From: Apus apus
Lineage: Eukaryota > Chordata > Aves > Apodiformes > Apodidae
Reading direction: 5' to 3'
DNA length: 64,000 nucleotides
Assembly (NCBI RefSeq): GCF_020740795.1
Contig: NC_067287.1
Span: 9,873,501-9,937,500, forward strand
This document shows positions 33,601-44,600 of this stretch, in pieces (within the stretch, counting starts at the first letter, position 1; every line of letters begins with the position of its first letter). The position numbers and the translations under genes are program-made. The notes below the pieces were generated by a model. The model did no database searches and was not told the DNA's origin. It saw nothing but the letters and a program-made list of their open reading frames with translations.

Positions 33601-36600
33601 ATTTGTTTCCCCATTTAGATGTTAGAAGAAGGGCTATGATCTTGGCATTTCAGTCCCTTTATAACCTCAAGCTTTGCCCAGGTAGGTAGGACAGGTGCAG
33701 TCTTTTTCTTCTGTTCAGTGAGGGGAGGGCACTTCTGCCTGATCTGTAGGTAAAAGGAGAAAAGTGAAGTCAAACTCTGCTCACGTTGCATCCTGCTGCC
33801 TGAGAGTTTCCAATAGTTCTCATAGCATCCCAAACCCACATATTCAAATTATTAGGCACAGAGATTAAAAAAATCACAACCACGTGTATAGGATGATTTT
33901 GTGTTACTTAATTGTCATGTAGATTGTGCTGCTTGGGACCAGCTACAGATGGTATTTCCCACACAGTGCAGCACAGCCTGGAGGTCCCTGAGGCGTGTCT
34001 GAGCAGGCAGAGGCATCTGTATAGCTCAGTGAAGTGCTGTGTGTGGGTACAGGCAGCATGTCCAAGCCAGCCTGGCACTGTGCCTGACTAGGGTGGCTCT
34101 GTCCTTCAGCATTACTTGGCTGCCAAGGCCCAGAGCCCAGTGTGCTAGTCAGGTGGTCTTGGCATAGCATATATGGTATAGACTTGTTCTCACTGCATGT
34201 GGCCAGGACTCCAGTGGACTTACTGATGAGATCCTCTGTGCATCTCTTTCATCCCTCTGTCATGTCAGTGTAAGAGCCAGGCACAGCCTGATCCCACACT
34301 ACCCAGCATTATCTTTATTCAGAAACACATGCTAGTGCAGTGAAAGAGATGGCAGAATACTCAGTAGCTTCCACCACTACAAGGCCAGTTCCTGTTCTTG
34401 GATTCTGAACTGTTCAGAGAATCAGCAGTGGGGTTTGGAGTAACCATCTTTTTCTTCCAAACTTGGAAACAACACCTAAATTGCTATATTTTAGGCAGCA
34501 GAGAGCATGGATAAGTCAGGCAGATTATGGGTGTGTGATGAAGGGAAAAGACAGGAAATGAACAGTCACAAGGAGACAAAGGTCTGAATCTGGGGAGACT
34601 ATATTAATTGCAAGAACTGAATTTTCATCAATTTTGTTCTCTGTGGTGCTCAGAATAATTTTTAAAAATAATATCTTTTTTGTTTTTAGAACCCCAGTCC
34701 AGGACTGGTTCCAGTTTTACCTCCTTTGGCCTATTCTGAAACAAATATTGAATATCATCTTTGTCCTCATCCAAAATACATCTTTACCAAGGAATGCCCC
34801 AAAGGATCCAGTATTCCAGTCACACAAAAGAAATTTCTAGATCACAAGGTATGGCCCTTTGGATTTATTGTACGAGTACCTGACTTGGATATGTTCTTGC
34901 TGAGATTTGCTCCAAGGAATAAAAAAGGAAGATGAAGAGTAGTCCTGAATAGAAAACATTTTCAAATGTAGATCATGTGTGCATCTAAATAGTCAGTACA
35001 TGGGCCAGAATAACTTGTTCTTGTTAGGCTTTATCCATTTCTCTTACTTACCCCTGAGTGTTTCTCTGCTCTTTCCTTCTTTTCATTGTCTATTTACAAT
35101 AGACATGATCTCTTTTCATGACCTTGCAGTGGAGGAAGCATCTTTGAAATAGGGAGAACTGCAGCTCCCTAAATTAAATTCTCAACCAAGAAATCAGATG
35201 CTCTGTCCTGCAAGCCTTGCTCCCCACTCCGTTCTAGATTAGAGGGCTGATTGCTGTAGCACTTGTCATTTCAGGAAGTGATTTCTGGAGTAATGGAATG
35301 GAGAAGATTCTTACCTGTGGTGTATTCCACTTTTTCTAACTCTCCCACATTGACAATTACAACACCTAGGTAAGGAAGAATTTGAATATTCACTGCCTCT
35401 ACCTTGCACCAGTTTCTGCTGTCTGTAACTAAATTCACCAGTAACTAGTCCTACAGATAAACGTGGACCTATGGGTGGAGGTATTTGTTGCTCAGAAATC
35501 CAAAACCAACAGGGAAAAGCCCCACTGACCTCCTTGAAGGGTGGGTTAAGAAAAATATCATTAGAGGAAGTACCCAGCCCTAGGAGAGTTCCAGTCTGGA
35601 TTGAGTAACATTTATCCTGAATGCTTTTTGATTCAGTGCCAGAAGAACCCAGGAGGTACAAGCTCAGTTCTGCAGAAGTATAAAGGGTAAAACCTTCAAC
35701 AAGGGCATATTTCTCAGGGTCATGTTCCCTCATAGCACAGCAGTTTCTGGTGTACTCAGATTTTCCAGGAATATTTAAAAGTACATCATCTTCATTGTAA
35801 CTACAGGTACTGTGAACCTTTAAAATAAAAGGATTGAGTGCAGTTACTCTTTGTCCATCTTGAACTAATACCATTTCCATCATAGGGATCCTTACAGTTT
35901 AGATATGCTTCCAAGAGATGCACCACCAACACTGGATGACTTACCTGAGAGAGACTGGGAGAACATAATTGACCAGTAAGTTTCTCCTCTATTTTGTATT
36001 CAGTGTGATTGGTCATGTCTTAACCACTTGTATGAATGTGTCTAAACCTGTCCTGAGAGAACCTCAAAGGCAAAAGCACAAAGTCCCTCTTGCCTAAAAC
36101 ATTTTTTTTAAGAAGGATAAAGCATGATTGTTCTTCATCTTACTAATTTTTAGTGAAACAGATGAAACTGAGTTCAAAATGCTTCTTACTCCAGAGATGG
36201 TGAGAGCTGAATTTCCACAAGTTGGGCAGACGCTCTCAGAAGAAGCTGAAGAGAAATCAGCAAAAGAAGGGTAGGTATAGTTTGAAATGAGAGGAGAGGA
36301 TTGGGATGGAGTCTGAAGATGAGTTTCCCCTTCAGAATTACGTAGAAAGTCATGCTGAGATGCTCTAGGTGCTCCATCATGAGTGGGATGCAGGTACTTT
36401 GAGTGAATTTGCATTGCAAATGTGATCTCCAGACTGGACTTCAGAAAGCAGCTGTGAATGTGACACACTGGCCTGCATGTCTCTGACTTCAGTTTTATCA
36501 ATATGATCTAACACTTGAGGCAGTTTTCTTGCCTTCACAGATATATTCACTGTTCTTGTGCCAGTGGCATTTCCTTTTCAGTGCCCCTTTTGGTTAGATG

Positions 36601-38359
36601 TTTATTAAGGGTGGCAGAGGAATGAGCCCTTGGAATTTCCCCTGGCATGGTGCTTTTTTTCTCAGTCTCATCCTAGAGGTGTGTCACATTTGCTCTGCTA
36701 TCTGAGCTCCACACTCCACCAACAGCCATTTTGTTTTAGGCATACATGAACACAGTTACCTGCTTCCTAAAATGTTGTAAATTGGCCACTGCAGGGGCAA
36801 AATTTTGGGGGAGGGAGGCCTTTTCCTGTGTTGTCAGGCCAATGTCCTGAGTTTCAGCTCAGCAGAGAAACCTAGAGTGGGAACTTGAGGACAAGGAGAG
36901 GTGTGGGGGACCAATGGGCCTTCTATGGGGGTGATGGTTACCACCATGGTTTCAGAGGAGCTTTTCAGAACTGCCCAGCAGTTCTGTGGGGCTTGGAAGC
37001 AGAAGTGGATGCCCTGTGTGGAAACTTGGGGGAAGGGGATGTTGCAGGAAGGATGCAGGGACGTGGGTGAAGTGGTAAGTGGGACACTGCGGGCAGTGGG
37101 CTCGAGCAGCAGGCTGAGTGGGTGCAGTAAGTGATTGTAGAGCAAACCAGGGCAAGTGCTGAGTTCTAACCCTGTATTTTCACAGATACCTCATGTGAGT
37201 TGGAGCAAGTGAATTAATCTTTCTGTCCAACTGTTGCCACCTCTTTAAAATGGTCATGATGTGGCTTTGAAGTCAGGATGTGCATAGTAGCCTGAAACTT
37301 TCAGAGCCATCAAGAGCTTTGAATGTCTCATTTTCTTTTATTTTAGAGAGAAATTATTTAATTTATTAAAATCTTGTACAACTGACAGCCATTAAACTTT
37401 AAAACAGTGCTGTGTATGATGAGCTCTCTGATGAAACACTGATTGCTACATTTTGATTACTGCAGCACTGGTTGTAAATAATTTTGCTGTAAAAACACAG
37501 GTGTGTCTGAGTCAGTGCAGCTTTTTGCATTTTATGACACTGCTTGTCAGTATTTGAGGATTTGGGATAGCTTGTGTCACTGAATAGTGACCTTTTCTCC
37601 ACAGTGATACAGTGTCAGATGGTGCTACTGGGTAAGTAGTTTTATAACCATAAGTTTCTCTCTTTTTGAAGTTTTAGATGTTTTCTTTAAAATTGAAAAT
37701 ACTTTTCTATATTAAACACCTCTCTGTGTTGATACTTACTTGTTTAAAGCTTCCCTTTTTGTTTGGCTGTGTAAAGAGGGAAACAAATTTATTAGCAAGC
37801 AACAAAGTCCCAATCCTTTTGTTTGTCACTGGAGGGTTCTTTGTTGTTATTGATGGGGTGATGTTTCACTAGATGACAGAACACACATTGCTCCTCTACA
37901 GTAGTTTCAGCATTTTATCCTTAAGACAAATCATGTGGATTCTCTTGTTCTGGCCATTACAGCATATGCTCCTTCATAGATAAAATGTAAAACTCAGTCT
38001 AGTATCTGTTTGCCTGTCCAGTGGTTTGCTTTCCTAACTGGCCAAGCAGAGAGTGAATGTTATTTTCACAGTTTCACTCCTTTTCCACTTCTGCATAAGT
38101 AGTAGAACACCCTCTCTATTCATTATAAAAAAGAGAGAAATTATGTGTGACTGTCTTTTCCTTTGTTTTTGTCAGCATTCCTAAGTATTTCCTCTGGCTA
38201 TTATAAACACAATGACTTTTGAAAACTTCTTGCAGAGAACCACGCAGTCACCCAGATGGACATTTTCAACCCAAAACCAAAGAGCTCAGAGAGAAGGTTC
38301 AAAAACATGTGGAGAACATGAAGCTGGCAGCACTTAATAAAGCCCTTATTCTGGAATAA
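18485..38359 (+). CDS. CFAP221: CFAP221 (PCDP1/FAP221), central-pair protein of motile cilia; complete coding region, 24 exons
   Basis: Component of the C1d projection of the axonemal central apparatus. In known orthologues it binds calmodulin in a calcium-dependent way, works with CFAP54, CFAP46 and CFAP74, and its loss causes primary ciliary dyskinesia in mouse. The 24 exons all have GT-AG ends and agreeing phases and total 2580 nt: 859 codons plus stop, against about 840 residues in human. Residues ~45-265 form an MSP/ASH-like beta-rich region ([52 protein letters not shown]). Residues ~311-475 are charged and helical ([25 protein letters not shown]). Residues ~657-709 hold the conserved block [15 protein letters not shown]. 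The C terminus NKALILE matches human. Start: ATG at 18485 after an in-frame stop, with A at -3. Head to head with SCTR. Confidence 0.97.
19107..19207 (+). CDS. CFAP221: CFAP221 coding exon 2 (residues 47-80)
   Basis: Acceptor tctctgtag, donor gtaagt. Reads [20 protein letters not shown], then [13 protein letters not shown]; the HYGGYE-K-HQQ pattern matches the start of the ASH-like region. Confidence 0.95.
20176..20262 (+). CDS. CFAP221: CFAP221 coding exon 3 (residues 81-109)
   Basis: 87 bp, phase 0 at both ends. Reads [20 protein letters not shown], then YFQIKYNKT. Acceptor ttccacag, donor gtaagt. Confidence 0.95.
20368..20463 (+). CDS. CFAP221: CFAP221 coding exon 4 (residues 110-141)
   Basis: 96 bp. 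Reads [20 protein letters not shown], then [12 protein letters not shown], near-identical to human. Typical beta strands of an MSP/ASH fold. Donor gtgagg. Confidence 0.97.
20867..20967 (+). CDS. CFAP221: CFAP221 coding exon 5 (residues 142-174)
   Basis: Reads [20 protein letters not shown], then [13 protein letters not shown]. Acceptor with a long T tract, donor gtgagt. Ends two bases into a serine codon. Confidence 0.95.
23270..23373 (+). CDS. CFAP221: CFAP221 coding exon 6 (residues 175-209)
   Basis: Follows a 2.3-kb intron. Reads [20 protein letters not shown], then [15 protein letters not shown]. Acceptor tcttttcag, donor gtagat. Confidence 0.95.
24402..24561 (+). CDS. CFAP221: CFAP221 coding exon 7 (residues 210-262)
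   Basis: Reads [40 protein letters not shown], then [13 protein letters not shown]. Donor gtatgt. End of the second ASH-like unit. Confidence 0.93.
25107..25248 (+). CDS. CFAP221: CFAP221 coding exon 8 (residues 263-310)
   Basis: 142 bp, phases agree with both neighbours. Reads [40 protein letters not shown], then WSPIKKVK. Less conserved than the flanks; rich in basic residues and tryptophan. Acceptor acacctag, donor gtgtga (weak). Confidence 0.85.
25335..25446 (+). CDS. CFAP221: CFAP221 coding exon 9 (residues 311-347)
   Basis: Reads [20 protein letters not shown], then [17 protein letters not shown], nearly identical to human. Donor gtaatg. Confidence 0.97.
25655..25763 (+). CDS. CFAP221: CFAP221 coding exon 10 (residues 348-383)
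   Basis: Reads [20 protein letters not shown], then [16 protein letters not shown]. Helical and charged. Donor gtacgt, splitting a tryptophan codon. Confidence 0.93.
26348..26435 (+). CDS. CFAP221: CFAP221 coding exon 11 (residues 384-413)
   Basis: Reads [20 protein letters not shown], then [10 protein letters not shown]. Acceptor acgcag, donor gttagt. Confidence 0.93.
26800..26889 (+). CDS. CFAP221: CFAP221 coding exon 12 (residues 414-443)
   Basis: 90 bp, phase 0. Reads [20 protein letters not shown], then [10 protein letters not shown]. The acceptor aaattag has a poor pyrimidine tract, but the peptide matches the family well. Confidence 0.92.
28197..28292 (+). CDS. CFAP221: CFAP221 coding exon 13 (residues 444-475)
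   Basis: 96 bp. Reads [20 protein letters not shown], then [12 protein letters not shown], matching the human HPTFDPL / KRFQQAARK block. Acceptor atgcag, donor gtaaca. Confidence 0.93.
28550..29012 (+). mobile_element. CR1 LINE fragment in a CFAP221 intron
   Basis: CR1 3' region in the sense direction: GTGCCCAGTTTTGGGCCTCA, GAGAGGTTGTACAGTC, GAGCAACCTGGTCTGATCTC, GGTTGGACTAGGACCTCC, ending near TTTCAACCTG without the terminal ATTCTATG repeats. Diverged. Confidence 0.85.
29494..29584 (+). CDS. CFAP221: CFAP221 coding exon 14 (residues 476-505)
   Basis: Reads [20 protein letters not shown], then [10 protein letters not shown]. The first half resembles the human MIQGRLFNML segment and the second half is divergent. 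Acceptor tctctcag, donor gtaaga. Confidence 0.8.
29735..30018 (-). mobile_element. CR1 LINE fragment, antisense
   Basis: Starts AGAATCATAGAATAATTTGG, then GTTGGAAGGGACCTCTAAAG, GGTTGCTCAGAGCCC, TCTCTGGGCAACATGTGCCA, ACCATTACCCCTTGTCCTGT. Reverse complement of a CR1 3' end. Confidence 0.92.
30125..30292 (+). mobile_element. CR1 LINE fragment, sense, 3' end
   Basis: GTTCCAGGCTGGGTTGGTTG, GAGCAACCTGATTTAGTG, GGATTGGACTAGCTGATCTC, ending ACCATTCTGTGATTCTAC. Separated by about 100 bp from the antisense copy at 29735-30018, forming an inverted pair. Confidence 0.88.
31168..31295 (+). CDS. CFAP221: CFAP221 coding exon 15 (residues 506-548)
   Basis: Reads [20 protein letters not shown], then [20 protein letters not shown] and HEL. 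The LPF-FP block matches human. Acceptor gtgacag, donor gtaggt. Confidence 0.88.
31742..31822 (+). CDS. CFAP221: CFAP221 coding exon 16 (residues 549-575)
   Basis: 81 bp. Reads [20 protein letters not shown], then LPLCDLK; APD-LG-VPI is conserved. Acceptor ttctttcag, donor gtgagt. Confidence 0.93.
32857..32964 (+). CDS. CFAP221: CFAP221 coding exon 17 (residues 576-611)
   Basis: 108 bp. Reads [20 protein letters not shown], then [16 protein letters not shown]. Matches the human VPQLYKIKRYQPF block. Donor gtaaca. Confidence 0.93.
33108..33242 (+). CDS. CFAP221: CFAP221 coding exon 18 (residues 612-656)
   Basis: 135 bp. Reads [40 protein letters not shown], then PLRIF. The PP-AL and PL-F positions are conserved. 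Acceptor tttttcaag, donor gtaagt. Confidence 0.9.
34690..34848 (+). CDS. CFAP221: CFAP221 coding exon 19 (residues 657-709)
   Basis: 159 bp. Reads [40 protein letters not shown], then [13 protein letters not shown]; the best conserved block of the C-terminal half. Donor gtatgg. Confidence 0.96.
35275..35369 (+). CDS. CFAP221: CFAP221 coding exon 20 (residues 710-740)
   Basis: Reads [20 protein letters not shown], then [11 protein letters not shown]. Acceptor gtcatttcag, donor gtaagg. Confidence 0.92.
35886..35975 (+). CDS. CFAP221: CFAP221 coding exon 21 (residues 741-770)
   Basis: Reads [20 protein letters not shown], then [10 protein letters not shown]. The MLP-D-P-LD-LPE pattern matches human. 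Donor gtaagt. Confidence 0.93.
36154..36270 (+). CDS. CFAP221: CFAP221 coding exon 22 (residues 771-809)
   Basis: Reads [20 protein letters not shown], then [19 protein letters not shown]. The LLTPEM--EFP motif is conserved. Donor gtaggt. Confidence 0.93.
37605..37631 (+). CDS. CFAP221: CFAP221 coding exon 23, 27-bp microexon (residues 810-818)
   Basis: Acceptor ctccacag, donor gtaagt. Reads GDTVSDGAT. Both boundaries share the same phase, so the reading frame survives whether or not it is included. Confidence 0.75.
38236..38359 (+). CDS. CFAP221: CFAP221 last coding exon (residues 819-859, stop)
   Basis: Reads [20 protein letters not shown], then [20 protein letters not shown] and E, followed by TAA at 38357-38359. 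The LNKALILE end matches the human terminus. Confidence 0.95.
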
Positions 38360-38685
38360 GAGTAGTTTTCTGAAGTCCATGGTTTGGCACTGTTTATTCT
38401 GTTATTGCATGTGGCTTCCTATGTCCCAGCTACCCGTACTTACATTCAGTGAGGTCAGCAACTTCTTATGCAAAAAGAAGAGAACCACCAGGAATACCAC
38501 TTCTGTCAAGGACTCTCAATGTGATAATTACCCCAAACAATTCTTCAGTGAGCATCCTCAGCCGTGTACCTGCTCATTTTGTCCTGGTGTGAAGGACCAG
38601 AAAACCACAGTACTACCATGTAAATAGTTTGGTAGTTAATTTAGAGCCACCGTTTTAAAATAAAATGTGCTAAGTCCTCATGACC
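38360..38685 (+). other. CFAP221: CFAP221 3' UTR
   Basis: About 325 nt from the stop codon to the expected cleavage site just past the AATAAA signal. Confidence 0.7.
38660..38665 (+). terminator. Polyadenylation signal of CFAP221
   Basis: AATAAA about 300 nt after the stop, followed at 38693-38713 by a GT/T-rich downstream element. Confidence 0.75.
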
Positions 38686-41600
38686 AAATTCTTCTGATTT
38701 TGTTTTTTTTTTTAAATTATGACCTGTCCTTGAAATTTTGCAGGTAAGTCATTAAGTCTCAGACTTTACTGTAAATCATACTTTTTGAATTTTTAATGAA
38801 AGGGAAGACTTAAACACAGTTACTGTCCACCAAGATCATGTCCAAGCAGATTTCGGTAGCTCTTCAGGGCTTCAATTCAATGCACAGCTCTCTTGGCAAA
38901 AGGGTGCATGGACTGGGGCAATGAACTCTGGTGAACTACAGAGAGACCTGTAATGCTCTGGGTGTAGTCCCTAGGAATGAGATTTCTCAGCATGTCACCT
39001 TTCAGCTGAGATGTCTCCTGCTTTCTTGAGGGCTTGCTGGACATCAGACAAAATTGGTTTTACCCATAGTGAGTTGATGGCTCATTTTGAAGAGCAGTCC
39101 AGGCTATTTGTGCTGAAAAGCACCTATCTTCTGTACTAAAAGGCATAGAAAATGCAGCAAATCATACAACGTTCCTAGAAGCCATATTTTTTCCAGACAT
39201 ACTTAAAACCCTTAAGAAACAAGTTCATTGCAGAGATAGGATATCAGTGTAGACCAACTGTAAAAAGCCCAGGCAGACAGAAAGTGGGAAAGTAGGGTGA
39301 AAATCAAACTGCAAAATAGCCTGTGTTATACTAGCCAGATACTATCTCTGCTCACTTCAAAGTTAAGCTTTAAGCTTAACAAGCTGTTAAGTTTATGCTA
39401 ACTGTCTAATTGGCAAGGGACTGTTCAGAATGCAGGTCTGGATATCTGCAGAGTTTCTTTAACTACAAACAACTGCTTAAATATGTACACATTGCTTTTT
39501 TTCTTCTGCAAGTCCTGAGGAAAGCAGTTGATCTTTTAAGAGGTGCACTGAGACTTGAGCATGTTTCTTAACATGACCATGACAAAAATGTTCTCACAGT
39601 TTACAGTGAAAGCATTCACAGTTCATAATTCACAGTTTAGGTTAAATCAAGCATAGATAATTCTTAGGAACTCTTACCCATCAGCTAAATTTCAATGTCT
39701 AGTGAAGATGGAGCAAGTGCTAAGAAACAGTGGTGATTAACCAGAGCTGATCTCTTTTTCTTTCTTCTTTTTTACAGCAGTAGCCTCTTTTCTCCCTTCT
39801 CTTCCAGTTTCCTGGTCATCCCAATGCAAATCAGTCATGCTTCTCCATTCTCCAGTGCCAGCCTTCAAAGAAATGAACCTCCTTTCTATTAAAATGATCC
39901 TCCTTTCTGTGCTTTAAGGCCTTTATGGGCTAGGTTTCAGTGTGAAGAGAAGGTAAGAAAAAGCTGTTACCTTGCCTTAAATTTTTCCTGAAATACAAAG
40001 GGACTCTCCTAACAGCTAGTAACACACAGACCTCTGTGCATTATATCCCTGCAGGATACCTCATAATGTAAGGTTAACTCAAAGTGATAAACTATCAGAG
40101 GCAATCCAGCTGTGTCTAAGAACACTAAATTTTGCTAAATAGTTAAAAAGTCATCGATTTTTGTGTATGATGCCACTTAACTATTCTGGTTGGGCACAGA
40201 AATGGGGTATAAACTCTAAGAACTAACGTGCAGTTGGTGGTTAGTCACAGTTCTATGCCTGTTCAGTGTTCCATGAAAGGGACTGAGGTATTACAGGATA
40301 TAAATCAGAAAAAAATAGGAATGATGTAATGGGAATTGTGCTTTTGGTGTAATGTTACTCAGTGCACTGGAATATTTCTGAGAGTTGTTTTTATCCAGGT
40401 TATCATTTGTAACACGTTGGACCAGAGGAAAAATTTTGGGGTGCATTTTTATATATAAAAATACATATATAGTTGTTTCTAGCAAACTGCTAATACCTGT
40501 TGATAAGCACTTGGATGCTTTATAGAGTCAGGATTCAATAGCAGTTGTCTGAAATATCAACATTCAACAGCAGTGCTATTTAAACAGCATTAGTGCAAAT
40601 TTCAGCCTCAAGGCTTTTACAAGCTGTGGAAAACAGTTTATTCATGTTTTAATCTGCTTTCTTATGCCTCTACTAAAGATGCAAATCACACTCTTTTGAA
40701 GGAAATGTAGCATTCAGTTCTAGATTAATCCCATGAAAGTGCAGATTTAGTGTAGATACAGACTGCAAAACTAAGATCAATTATGTATAGCCATATTTCC
40801 CTGTTCATTTGTGGATTACCTTATTTTGGGAATCCAAGGGCTGCATTCTTACTGATTTAAGTGGGAAAGTAAGAATGTGTAAATGGATACACAGAATGAG
40901 ATAAGTTTATTTCCATTCACTGCAAATAAAATTGATGCTGCTTCCTTTGTTGGGAAAGGATTAATTGGCTAAATGACAATGCACAAGTTTACCAATTAAG
41001 ATATATCCATTTTGCCTGAAAAAGCCTGTCTCATTAGCGAGGTTAATAAACACTGACTCAGTTCAGCTTTTTTCCCTTTTATTACATTAAAAAATGAGCA
41101 TGAACCTCTAAATCAAATAAAAGGTGCATTTTTAAAATGAAGAAAATATTAATGTTTTTATATGGAAATTATCCATGAGCTTAAGTGCTCAGTAACTGGC
41201 TTATTAGTCTCACTTACTGTTCCATGATGAGAGAAAACCCATCAAGGTCTTCAAAATGTAAACCAATTATATTTTATAAGAGGGCTGGGATAAAAACAGC
41301 AGCATATGTGATGTAAAGAAGTGGGTGAAATTACATTTTCATCTCCCAATAATAGTTTCATGAATCTCTCCCCAAAAGCAATCTTGTTACCTTTGGAGTT
41401 GTAATGTAAGGTTCAGCTACTTCAAGTTTTTCTTGTGGTCTGGACATTTGTTTGGTCTCTCTCCTGCACAGGTTTTTTTGTGTCTGATAAGAGTTATGCT
41501 CACGCTGCATCCTTTGCCTTATGGAAACACTGTGAGTCTTCTCTCCAGCTGTTTAACTGTAGAGGATTTTAATTCTTGCTGAAAACTCTCCTGCTCTTTT

Positions 41601-44600
41601 GGTTTGGTTGGAAATAGCCAGCAGCTTTAGAATTTTTCAGGTGAGATATACACAAACTTTGTCATTTCCTTGGAAAACTGGATGAAGGCAGATAAAAAAG
41701 ACTTCTCTGTGTACTGGTGTGGGTAAATTTCTTTGTAAATATAATTGCCAAGTGCTGCTCTGAAGCCAGTGAGTGCATAATCCATATGGTTCCTGGAGAA
41801 ACATCAAACAGGTATGTGCTGAGGGCATCACCCCTGAAAACCAAAGTTGTCACTGAGGTATCTAGGTTTTTCATAGAAGTTATTTTAAAGCAGAATTTGT
41901 TTTAAAATTGTTTTTTCCTCCTGTTTTCTGCTTCTCCTGCCGTCAGCTTGTACACAGAGTACCAGCACGAGTTGCTTGGAATAAGTCTTCTTCTTCAAGC
42001 AGTTGCAATAGGCAGTGTACAGTAATTAGAGACCCTTCTAAAAATCTTTGTTGTTTTTTGTTGTTGCTGTGGGGTTTTGATTTTGTGTTTTTGCTATAAT
42101 ATGAAAAGCCTTCAGAGAGGGCTTTCAAAGCAGTGAGTAGTGAGCAGTGTCTACAGCTGTTTGGGCTGGTGACACAGGAATCAGCTCTTCTAGCCTGAGC
42201 AGCCTCTTTGACTTCCCTCAGCTCTGCCTGCTGCTAGAGGGTGTTCAGTGGTAGGCACTTTGGTGTAGGGCCCTGGGTGGCCATCAGGAATGTAGTGCTA
42301 CAGTCACATATAGTTCTTCTCTGGGCCTTGTGGTGTGGGGCGTTGCAGGGTCTCAGCATGTGTTCAGAAGAGACCTCCTGTCATCCCCAGAATGGAGTCC
42401 CATCCATACTGCTCTCACAGACTGAAGGACTTGGTCAAACCTGTCTTCTGACTCTTCATTTTTATGGGCATCTCAAGTAATTTCTACAAAGCTGGAATTT
42501 GTCAGAAGTCTCCCATAATTGCTGCTGTACTGCACTTTGTTTCATTGGCTGTGTCCCTCTGTGGCCTCTAAGGAAGCTGAATTAATCAAAACCAAAATCA
42601 GTGCAACATCATGGCAATCAAGCATAGAAAGATCCAGAAATCACATGATTTGGCCAAAAAAAAGCCAGACACATCTGATAGGGCTATTTTGTGCCACTTA
42701 ACACCTACAGGAGGTAATTGGTCGTGAGGGACTTCCCAGATCATGTCTGTATGACCACAGCAGGGACTTGAAAATTAAATCAAGTAGCTTCTGAAAAACT
42801 CCAGGTGATTTCAGAACACCTGCAGGAAGTAGCTTTCCAAAGCACTGGTAGATCAAAAAAACATCATATGATGAGCTGTTTTCTTGTGCCAGGCACTGCT
42901 TAGTTCTTGCAGGTTCTTGTTCTACCATCCAAAGGTTAAACTGCATTAAGTGGCTGAGGGTTCTCCTGGGTGAAAAGCAATAGCACATTCTTCTGTCTTT
43001 AAAGAAATAACATTTCCAGGACCCAATCCTGCTTTTAGTTGAGCACATCTTAAAATGGTCACAGTTTTTCCTGCTATTAGAAGGCCTCTCTACTTCAGTC
43101 AAATTCTTTGAGTCTTTGAGTTTTTAATTGCACAAGGGACTGAGTTAACAGTGCATTATTTTTAATCAGTCAATTTTTTCTGTCTTCAGAATTCTGAACC
43201 AAATTATGCCTCCATCACCAACTAATTACTGGTTTATAATAATTTCACAGTGTGGAGTCTCCAGTAATCCAATATGCCTCGTCTACAAATCAACAATGCC
43301 CTTTGTCACCTCAGGGATTTCAGTTGTATGTATTGTTGGCTGAGTTTCAGAGCACCAGATGAAGAAACCCAGGCTTATTTCCCTTGAGTTTGGATTTGCA
43401 TGATTAGTTCTCTGTATGTTACCCTGAAAATGGACATCAAATATCAAGAGATAATTGCTTTCAAACGATTCTCTCTCTGCTTCCCTGCCTCTGAAGCACC
43501 TTTCCCTTCAGGCACCATCGTGTTTCAACAAATTTGCTACTTTTGGTAACACAGTAGGCACAGATGTCCCCGTGCAGGTACTGTCAGCAATCATGGTCAT
43601 TTTATATATTGGTACAGGAAGGCCAGACACAGCTCAGCATGCTGAAAAGTGGTGTTGATGAACAATGTCCACCACCAGATCTAACAGCAGAAAAGCTTTT
43701 AATTCCCCGTGTAGCTGACAGACCAAGGAACCTCCAACCTCTGAAGTTCAGTTCTTCCTGCTTAGTAATCCCTCCATATCAATGTGAGGAATATTTCCAT
43801 TGTGAAACAGTGCTGGAACACAGAATAATTTGTAGTAGCTGTTTGGTAACACTGTAGAACAGCTGAAGAAGGAACAAAGGAACTATGTCTGCTATGACAG
43901 TAATACCCACCTTGGTCACTCATCCCTTCTGCAAGCACCTCCAGCTGCTTGTATGCACCCTTCCTCAATGGATCCTTCCTCCTGGAGAGTGCCTGCAGAT
44001 GAATTGCCTTTAAACCTGCCTTTCAGAAACACAGTGCTGATGTCCTAGCCCAGTGAGGGTTCCTATCTGCAGCCTTTCATCTGCACCACTGGAAATACCA
44101 GCTCATGGAAGCCATTCCTGGGGCATCATCCATCATTTTGCTATTGGTCAATCTAGTATAGTCTCATTCTTACTTTGCTAAAAACAGGTTATACACAAGC
44201 TGTGAGCTTCTGTTCATGGCACTGATAAAAGCATTCACACACTTGGTGGGAGGAGTGACTCAGGCTAAACTAGACAATTAAAATCCTGGTAGCAAAAAAG
44301 ACAGGCTTCAGTGCAGACTGGTCACTGACATCAGTGCGCAGCATCCAAGGAGACTCACAGTGCCCACCTTTAAACCAACCTTGATTAAAATGAGCATGGG
44401 CAGCTTTTTCTGTGCTGCAGTCAGACCTCCCACCCTTGCAGACACACGCTTGAAGATTCCAGTATTTGAGAGTGCAACTCTGCTTCTCCAGAATTAAAAG
44501 GTAACAGTAAATAAAAAGAGGTGTACGTAACGAGTGATCCTGATTACTCAATTCACCAGCAGGAAAAAAAGGGGAGATCTGAAAGAGCATCCCTGGGTAT

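Larger units (their letters stand above)
30293..38235 (+). other. Remaining CFAP221 introns
   Basis: Introns between exons 14 and 24, up to 1.4 kb each apart from the CR1-bearing one. The intron 35370-35885 has a 190-codon antisense open frame with no recognised domain. No RNA gene seen. Confidence 0.6.
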
